DNA from: Ashinkailepas kermadecensis
Taxonomy: Eukaryota; Arthropoda; Thecostraca; Neolepadidae
NCBI GenBank assembly: GCA_034440615.1
Contig: JAOTOM010005095.1
Coordinates: forward strand, 127,501-191,500
Direction of reading: 5' to 3'
Length of the DNA: 64,000 nucleotides
Shown piece by piece: positions 56,912 through 64,000 of this stretch (its first letter is position 1; the number at the start of each line of letters is the position of its first letter). Under the pieces are notes generated by a model, which did no database searches, was not told where the DNA came from, and worked only from the letters and a program-made list of their open reading frames with translations. A program made the translations under genes and the position numbers.

Positions 56912-58199
56912 CCTGCCGTCTGAGGACCGCACCAGGCGCGCCAGGACGGCGTGGCTCGTGCCGACACCAGCGCCGACTGGTGGTCACTGGAGGAAGCATG
57001 CTCGTGCACCATTCGTGACCGGAACACGGCGATTAACCTAGGTTGCACGCTGGGCTGCTGGCAGTTTGCAGATGTATAACAGATATACCAGTGGAAATAG
57101 CAGCATTCCAGCATGGCAAACCTGAGAACACAAGGTCATGGACCATGTGCAGGGAAACGACATTGTCAGCTGGTGTTGACTCGTGAAAACAGGGACGCCT
57201 GAGAATAGGAACGGTGCTCGCCTACCTCCTACATACTTCACTTATCACTTGCTTAAACTGACAGTGCCTTTGTGTGAAAATTGGCACTTCACTCTGCACA
57301 CGAGTGGCATTGGAACTGCATCTTAACTTTCAATTGTATTGCTTGCATATTAGGGTGTGTCGCCTGAACGGTTTTTCTTATGCATAGTGAAATTATCGTG
57401 CAGATCACCTAAAAAAACCCTGTGGTCGAAACCAAATCGAAATCAAACAATAAACAAAATATGCGACAGGCCGATAAAGAAACAAATTTGCCGGGCGCCC
57501 GGCGTTGAAGTCTCCAGTGATGGCGCTCCATTGCGATTGGCATCTAACACCACGCTTCGGCCGCCGTCGGAGCGCCGCCACGGCGCTGTGACGAAAAAGG
57601 CGGCAGTCGGTGCTGTGGATGACTTATGAATGGATTCTGGTAATTCAAAAACAGATCAGGGGAGCCGGGATATATCTGATTGTAAAGATTAAACTTCACT
57701 GAAGGACTGATCGCTCCACTTTCCTTTGTCTGTGCTCTACCTTTCACAGTGCTATGAATCATCATTCGAATAAATTACGTACGTACTAACGACACAAAAT
57801 AGCTTCGCATGCCATACATCCCTGTTTTATTAGTCAATCCAAGTCTCCTGTTCCTTTTCGTTACTCAAGTTTCAAGGGAAACTGGGATTATCAGCAGTAG
57901 GGACAACCTATTAACGAGGGCGACACGAGCCGGCGGCGATCGTCGCATGGCGCGGGGGGAGGGCTGGGATGGGGCGGGAGACGGCCGGCGCACGGTGAGG
58001 GTAGAGAACACAAAGAGCGAGACAGGGCAGGGGAGGGGAGGGGGAGACAGGGGAGGGAGGGCCGCCGAGACAAGGCAGTCGGCGGCGGAGACCCGGCGGG
58101 ACGGCCCGAAAAAGAGTGGTTTGGTGTCTGCAAGTTGTGCCCACTGCCTGTGAAGTGTGATATTACCTGCGTCGGTGTGATCGGGGTAAGAGTTCGAAC
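56912..58199. other. 5' flank of the ACE-like gene; no gene recognised
   Basis: Contains the promoter side of the minus-strand gene; I see no decisive core promoter motif. A G-rich block with GGGGAGG repeats occurs at 57950-58080. Confidence 0.4.
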
Positions 58200-60389
58200 A
58201 TGAAGACCCGCGCTTCCACCAAAGGGCTTTTGGTTCCTTCTGAACTAAAAAACAAACCGACTGCCCACGAGAATTGACGTTCTGAATTACTTGAGTAAAG
58301 TGAATAGAGACTCATGCGTTGCGAACAAAAGGTTGAAAGAGAGGCTAGCACCCCATATAAAGTTTGTCGCGGAAAGTGTGATGAAAATGTGGTGCTGCGA
58401 AGGAATACCAATTGTTGGGAGGGCCCGAGTCGAACATATGGTTCGAGAATGCCGCGATCGCTACTTGCGATACATGAAAACTGCTGGAAGGAAGTCGGCA
58501 TCACCAGGTGTACGTCCGTCCGGTGATGAGTGGTTTGGAAAATTGTTTGATGTAGCCCGCTGCAAATGTGCTGATATCGATAGCTGCAAATGTGCGATGG
58601 CCGACAAAGTGCCACGAATGGAGTTTCCCTTTGTCCAAGACCAGAGAGGACCTCGCCAAATGCAAATCGGCACCGCAGATATCCGTGAAACCACTCGTCG
58701 ACGCGCCATGGACGAAAGGAGGCGTCTGACCGCCGAGAGAGTCACATCACCACAAACGGGACCTTCTGGAATGGCCCAGCTAGATTCTAATTCAGACCAA
58801 GATTCCGCCACAGATTCATCATCGCTCACATCTGTAGTCAATGAGTCAGAGTATATGGTGAACAGTAACACAGACGAACTGCTAAATACGGCTCTAGCAG
58901 CAGATCGGTACGGAGTGTCTAATCGTGCGTGTGCTGCGATCATAAACGGTTTCCAAGTGGACATTGGTCGGATCACTTCTGACGATATGGACTGCATAGT
59001 GGATAGCAAAAAGTATGGCGAGCAAGGGATCGGATTAGAAGAGAGGTAGTAGCCCAGAGCCATGAGGATCATGCAGGTCGTGTATCTGGTCTCTACTTCG
59101 ACGGTAGAAAAGACGACACGCTTATGACAGCCAGTTCAAAGAAGACGGAAGAGCACATTGTGGCTGTATCCGAGCCAGACAGTGCATATTTAGGACATTT
59201 TACCCCACAGACTGGGAAAGCGGAGGACATTTTTCAGGACCTGAACGCCGTGGCATATGAGTTTGGTGCGGATGTTTCTGTGCTTGGCTGTGACGGCACG
59301 AGAGTTAATACTGGCCAAAAGGTGGTGTTATCCGTTTGTTTGAGCTCGGACAAAAACGCCCCCGTCCACTGGTTTGTGTGCCAACTTCATGCAAATGAAC
59401 TTAATCTTCGTGCAGTATTTAGCCAGTTAGATGGAGTCACAACAGGACCTAAGTCGTTTAGTGGGCTGATTGGCCGGGCTGCTGCAGGCGCAGTAGAAAC
59501 CTTGCCAGTGGTCGATTTTGAGCCAATCGATGGCGGAAATGTTTCAGAAATGACGCAGGAGATTCTCAGTGACCTAAGTTCAGATCAGGCTATTCTGTAC
59601 AGTCTGGCGCGTAGTGTCCAGACGGGCTGTATCTCAGATAGAACTGCGAAAATGAAGATCGGTCCACTAAACCACTCCAGGTGGCTGACTCTGGCGGCGC
59701 GAATTCTCCGGCTCTACATATCAACCGAACAGCCATCAGACAGTCTGAGAATGCTAGCGGAGTTCATCGTGTGCCACTATACTCCCATGTGGTTCTGCAT
59801 CAAGAAGAACTGGAAATGTTCTGACGGTCCTGGCAATGCGCTGCACAGCGTGCAACTTCTCAAAAGTTTGCGACCTGAGATAGCGGCCATGGTGCAGCCG
59901 GTAATACAGCGCAACAGCTACTGGTGTCACCCTGAGGCAGTACTGCTAGCAATGGCAGCGGGCCAAGATCAAGCCACACGGGAAAGGGCGGTCACTCAAA
60001 TCCAGCAGTGTCGCAGAACTCAAGTCGATAGTGATACTGACGAAGTGCGGAAGTTCAAGCTTCCAAAAGTGAATATGGGGGCAAACAGCATCATGGAGCT
60101 GATTGATTGGTGTAATGAGGCGATAACCGAGCCGCCCTTGACGCAACAACTGTCCGATGATGACTTACTAGACATCATCGCGAGTCCTCTCGAAGTACCG
60201 CCATACCCCGTGCACAGTCAGACGGTGGAACGGATGGTGAAAGTGGTGACCGAGGCGTCTTTGAAGGTAATTGGTGAAGAGGCCCGCCACGGTTACATTG
60301 TGGCGAAGTTGAAACCCAGGTCACAATGCCAGTGCTCAGCTAAAAAGGATTTTATGGGGTTTCGTGGGAAAAAAAAAGTACAGTTATAA
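58200..60389 (+). pseudogene. Transposase-like protein of an uncharacterised family, frameshifted
   Basis: A plus-strand coding region starts MKTRASTKGLLVPSELK at 58200 and needs two frame changes to stay open: near 58262-58270 and at the A-run near 59012-59016 (apparent one-base loss). It ends with TAA after FRGKKKVQL. I recognise, from memory, a family of unnamed proteins of about 700 residues found in many copies in arthropods and cnidarians. Shared blocks are GCDGTRVNTG (near 59287), HWFVCQLHANELNLRAVF (near 59370), LNHSRWLTLAARILRLY (near 59669) and QTVERMVKVVTEAS (near 60220). The DGT block and the RW block would suit an RNase H-like (DDE) transposase fold, but that is inference. Cys-rich KCADIDSCKC near 58567 may bind metal. 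The frame changes could be real decay or base-calling errors. Confidence 0.6.
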
Positions 60390-60785
60390 AATGATAGTTC
60401 TAAAAAATTGGTCGTATTAAGGGCTCGTTCCCCCTCTTCCTTTTTGGGGAGGAGAAATGCCCCCGTTTTTTTTAAAAAAAAATATAATTTTATTTTTTTT
60501 TTTTTAATTATAATAAAAAAATAAAAATTAAATTAAAATAAAAGAAAAAAAAATTATAATTAATTTTTAAATTAACCACCATCACACCCCCCTTTCCACC
60601 CCCCCCCCGGCCCCCCCCGGGGGGTTGTTACATCTACCGAGCGCCCCATTAAATCCCCCCGGTTTTTTTTTTTTTTTTTTATTTTTTTTTTTTTCTTTTT
60701 CAAATTCTTAAAAAAAATTCCCTTCAAAAAAATTTTATTAACATTTTTTCCCTCAATTTTTTTCCTCCCCCCCCGCCTTGGGGCG
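60390..60785. repeat. Low-complexity homopolymer-rich stretch, probably unreliable sequence
   Basis: Long runs of A, T, C and G and AT-only sequence follow the transposase-like gene directly, unlike any other part of the window. It looks like a poorly resolved consensus at a gap or a low-quality read end. Confidence 0.7.
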
Positions 60786-61141
60786 TGGATCGTGCTACCA
60801 GCTATCGTGGACGTATCTCGCAAGACCAGCCTTCCATCAACTCAACATCTTCACTTCCGACTCCTTGCTACTCTTGACCACCAACTTCTAGACCACTCTA
60901 CACCTTCAACTCGTCTATAGGTTGGTCCAGAGCCCGCTGATCACTCCGCTGCTTTCTTACTGCTTGTTATTGCAGTTTTTCTATTTTTCATTTTCGTCGG
61001 GCGACACCCATCGCTCTTTTCTCATTTCTTTTCTAGTGGGGTGACACCCGTCACCCCACCCGTTTTCGTCGTCATCGTATTTTCGCTCCCTTTGTTCTGC
61101 GTGTTTATTTATATTTCGTTTGGTAGGGGTTTTTCCCCGTG

Positions 61142-62753
61142 ATGGGGAAAAAGAGGAAGAAAGGCACTGACCCCAGCTCGCCACAGGACTCTAATTCGGA
61201 ATTTCCTCCTCTGACCACACCCGACGACCATCGCACGAACACGGACTTGGCCTCTGATGTTCCCTCACTGAATTCGACCATTGATGACCCGCGCCGGACA
61301 ATTCCCCTTCATGACGCCATGGAAGCCCTTTGCGCCTCGCCGAACCCTGCTCGTCCCAAGACCACGACCTCGCCTCGCAATCCAGACCAGACCATCACTC
61401 CTCACGCCGCTGACCCACGCTCGAACCAGACCACGCCATCCCAACCTGAACCCATCCAGCCCATTGAACCCTACCTCGACAGTGCTGGCTCTTACATTGT
61501 AGTCAAGCCTGTCGAGGAATCCGTTTCCTTCCGCCGTATCAACGTTTTCTGGCCGACTAAACAACTCCTTGCCATCTGCTCCTAGCCAATCCCGACATTG
61601 AAGCCCCTGCCAACGGAACCTTGGTCATTAAAACCCAATCCCGAGCCCAAACCAAAGCCCTCCTCCGCACCACCACATTTTGTGAAAAATCCGTCACCAT
61701 CACTCTCCATTCCAACCGCAACACCACCAAGGGCACCGTCTTCGCGCCGGAGCTCCGCTTCATGACTGAAGCGGACATCCAGACGGAGCTTAGGCCGGAG
61801 GGGGTGACCCACGTCCACCGCATTACCTCATTTAAAGACGGCCAGAAACGCGATACAAGCCTCCTTGTCCTTACCTTCAACTCTACAACTCTTCCCAAGA
61901 CCCTCCTCGCCGGCTACATCCGATTCCAAGTCCGCGTATTTATTCCTAATCCTCTCCGCTGTTTTAATTGTCAGCGCTTCGGCCATGGCAGCAAGACGTG
62001 TCGCCAAACCGCCCGATGCCCTAAGTGCGGAGAACCACCTCATCCCGATTCCACCTGCTCCAAACCTGCCCACTGCCTCAGTTGTAACACTTCCGATCAC
62101 CTCACCACTTCACCAATCAATGCCCAGTTTGCCGCAAGGAGAAGGAGGTCTGCGCTGTGAAGGCCACGACCGGGGTGTCATACCCCCAGGCACGGAGATC
62201 TGTGGAAGCCACCTCCCCTGGACCAAAACTTACGCCCAGGCGGCCACCGTCGCTCCCCCACACATTGCGTCAACACTACTTCTGCCTCGATTCAAACAGA
62301 CATGATTCCCGGTTTAGCTCCTCTAAAAAAAACTTACTCCACTGACCACACCGACACAAGCCACCCTGGCTCCCACCACTCAGACCACTCCGACACAAAC
62401 CACCCCGGCTCCCAACACACAGACCATTCCGACCAAACAAACGCCAACAAATTCCACAAGGAATTCCAGACCCCGCAGCCATTCGGCTGCCGGGGAAACG
62501 CGAGCCACTTCGGTGGCGCACCGACCGAACCCGGGGCGCCCGGTGCAAGCCGGCGACCACGTGACCCGACCGACTCCCAGCCGGCGGGCATCCCCCGCGG
62601 CAATGGCCGGCCGACGTGAGTCGGCCGCCAAGATCACTGGTCGGCCGGACGGCTCGAGCGAGCCAACCACCGCCGTCCGCACTCAACATACGAACCCACC
62701 TGAACTTCAATCATGGCTGCGCCAGGCACCGAAAGGTGCCAACAAATATTAAT
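61142..62753 (+). pseudogene. Retrotransposon ORF1 (gag-like, CCHC zinc knuckles), frameshifted
   Basis: Starts MGKKRKKGTDPSSP at 61142, a basic then Pro/Ser/Thr-rich N-terminus. A frame change near 61575 is needed to continue into NPDIEAPANGTLVIKTQSRA. Zinc knuckles follow: CFNCQRFGHGSKTC near 61966, CPKCGEPPHPDSTC near 62017 and CLSCNTSDH near 62080. A second frame change near 62115 restores CPVCRKEKEVC. The C-terminal part has HPGSHHSDHSDTNHPGS repeats and ends with TAA near 62751, about 10 bases before the ORF2 start. The product would bind element RNA; this copy cannot make it intact. Confidence 0.82.
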
Positions 62754-62760
62754 TCGCACC

Positions 62761-64000
62761 AATGACCATATTTCTCCAATGGAATTGCCATAGTCTATTA
62801 TCCAAATGGGCCGAAATGAAAGCTTTTTCAATATTCTCGCACCTATTCTCATAGCACTTCAAGAAACATGGTTTTTGCCTACAGATACATATAACTTATA
62901 ATATATTAATAAATACAATAAAAACAAAATAAATTAATAATAAAATTAAAAAATAATTTCAATCTTTCCAATTATTCACTGTACCGTCACGATGAGGTCC
63001 GTGGACCACATCGCAGTGGCGGTACAGCACTGTACATCAACAATGATTTTACACATACACAAATTACACTGAATTCACCTTTACAAGCCGTAGCTTGTAC
63101 TTTACGTTTGCATGGCAGGAATGTGGATGTATGTTCCATTTATATTCCACCACAAACGGATAACACAAACATTTTGATACAATTAGACAACCTCATAACA
63201 CAATTCAAGAATCCTTTCATATTACTTGGCGATTTTAATGCCCATAGCCCAGCGTGGGATAGAACACGCACACTTACAGACACTCGTGGCCGCATCATTG
63301 AACAAATTTTAGACCGACATAATTTAGTATTACTGAACACCGGAGAACCAAGCTTTTTTCACCTTGGACATAACACAGAAACAGCTATTGATTTATCAAT
63401 ATGCTCTCCGACTCTGGCCAATGATTATGATTGGACCATAGACACTGATATTCATGCCAGCTATCATTACCCCATTAAATTAACACCCACATTTTCAACT
63501 GCGGCAGATACGACGCCCAGTTTTATCCCTCGCTGGAAAATTCCGAAGGCCGATTGGACAACTTTTCAGGAACTTTCACATATTCAATACAACCCCAACA
63601 TTTCTCCCGTCGAAAACATCAACCAAGTTACCAAAACTCTTCTCGAAGCAGCTTCCACCGCTATTCCACAAACAAAACCTTTCACAAAAAGAACACCAGT
63701 CCCCTGGTGGTAGATAGAAGTTTCCCGAGCAATAGCCGCAAGAAAGAGAGCATTTATAAAATATTTACGCCATCCCGACCAACAAAATTTAATCAGCAGT
63801 AATTATGAACGTGCGAAGACACGCCGCATCATTCGCGAAGCTCGTCGCCGTTCATGGTCACTATATTTACAACAACTCACCTCTCGAACACCTTTAAGCA
63901 AAATTTGGCAATTAATTCGCCGATTATCAGGACGCACTCCATTTAAATCACTCCCGGCACTCAAAATTCAAAACACCACAATTACAGACCCACAAACAAT
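62761..64000 (+). pseudogene. Retrotransposon ORF2, endonuclease part, inactivated
   Basis: ORF2 begins MTIFLQWNCHSLLSKWAEMK at 62761, typical of the N-terminal endonuclease. A corrupted AT-rich gap (about 62880-62965) breaks the frame. The endonuclease resumes with GGTALYINNDF near 63014, then VDVCSIYIPPQ, LLGDFNAHSPAW near 63223 and AIDLSICSP. The catalytic SDHYP motif reads SYHYP near 63461, and PWW at 63704 is followed by TAG. The same frame then continues (RAFIKYLRHPDQQN) into the linker before the RT. The protein would nick the target DNA; this copy looks dead. Confidence 0.83.

Larger units (their letters stand above)
60786..64000 (+). mobile_element. Non-LTR retrotransposon, 5' part, cut by the window end
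   Basis: A 5' untranslated part, an ORF1 with CCHC zinc knuckles and an ORF2 starting with an AP-like endonuclease lie in order on the plus strand. The RT would lie beyond 64000. The ORF2 style (GDFNAHSPAW) is close to jockey and I-group elements. The truncated RT/RNase H copy at 4536-7663 could be the 3' half of the same or a related family. Several frameshifts, a nonsense codon and an altered catalytic triplet mark this copy as inactive. Confidence 0.88.

Overview
The window is animal nuclear DNA, most likely from an arthropod. Genes are split by introns with GT..AG junctions, two non-LTR retrotransposons and a hAT-type transposon are present, and the one well-supported host gene resembles arthropod angiotensin-converting enzymes (ACE; family M2, Drosophila Ance type) more closely than vertebrate ones. 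Scattered TTAGG-like strings also fit an arthropod. I cannot name the species. Most long open frames here are repeat translations or antisense shadows and were left out.

The central object is a 13-exon ACE-like gene on the minus strand, from the start codon at 56911 to the stop at 26258. I assembled it exon by exon from homology and splice sites; all junction phases agree and the model encodes about 759 residues. It has a signal peptide, a Thr/Pro-rich N-terminus, a full ACE domain with its conserved cysteines, and probably an acidic stalk with a GPI-anchor-like hydrophobic tail. The active site is destroyed: the HEXXH zinc motif reads KRLGG, and several other catalytic or substrate-binding residues are replaced. 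It should therefore be a non-peptidase ACE homologue, as known for Drosophila Ance-2 to Ance-5 and C. elegans ACN-1.

The most unusual signal is in its introns. In five of twelve introns (1, 2, 3, 5 and 8) a tandem array starts exactly at the 5' splice site. In introns 1, 2, 3 and 8 the repeat unit also contains the last 18 to 37 bases of the upstream exon, so each array is a row of copied exon-end plus splice-donor junctions (about 6, 3, 5 and 19 copies). The arrays of introns 1 and 8 have 63-bp (and 54-bp) units, multiples of three. One acceptor (exon 11) is also duplicated, and exon 5 lies in a tandem segmental duplication.

Layout: 1-4.5 kb unassigned DNA with two minisatellites; 4.5-7.7 kb a decayed RT/RNase H retrotransposon; 7.7-26 kb mostly unassigned DNA with many unrelated minisatellites, a possible terminal exon at 8.1 kb and a LINE tail at 23 kb; 26-57 kb the ACE-like gene, whose 11.6-kb intron 5 holds a foldback-like element, a hAT element with perfect 8-bp target duplications and a 2-kb 59-bp satellite; 58.2-60.4 kb a frameshifted transposase-like gene of an uncharacterised family; 60.4-60.8 kb suspect low-complexity sequence; 60.8-64 kb the 5' part of a second non-LTR retrotransposon that runs off the window.
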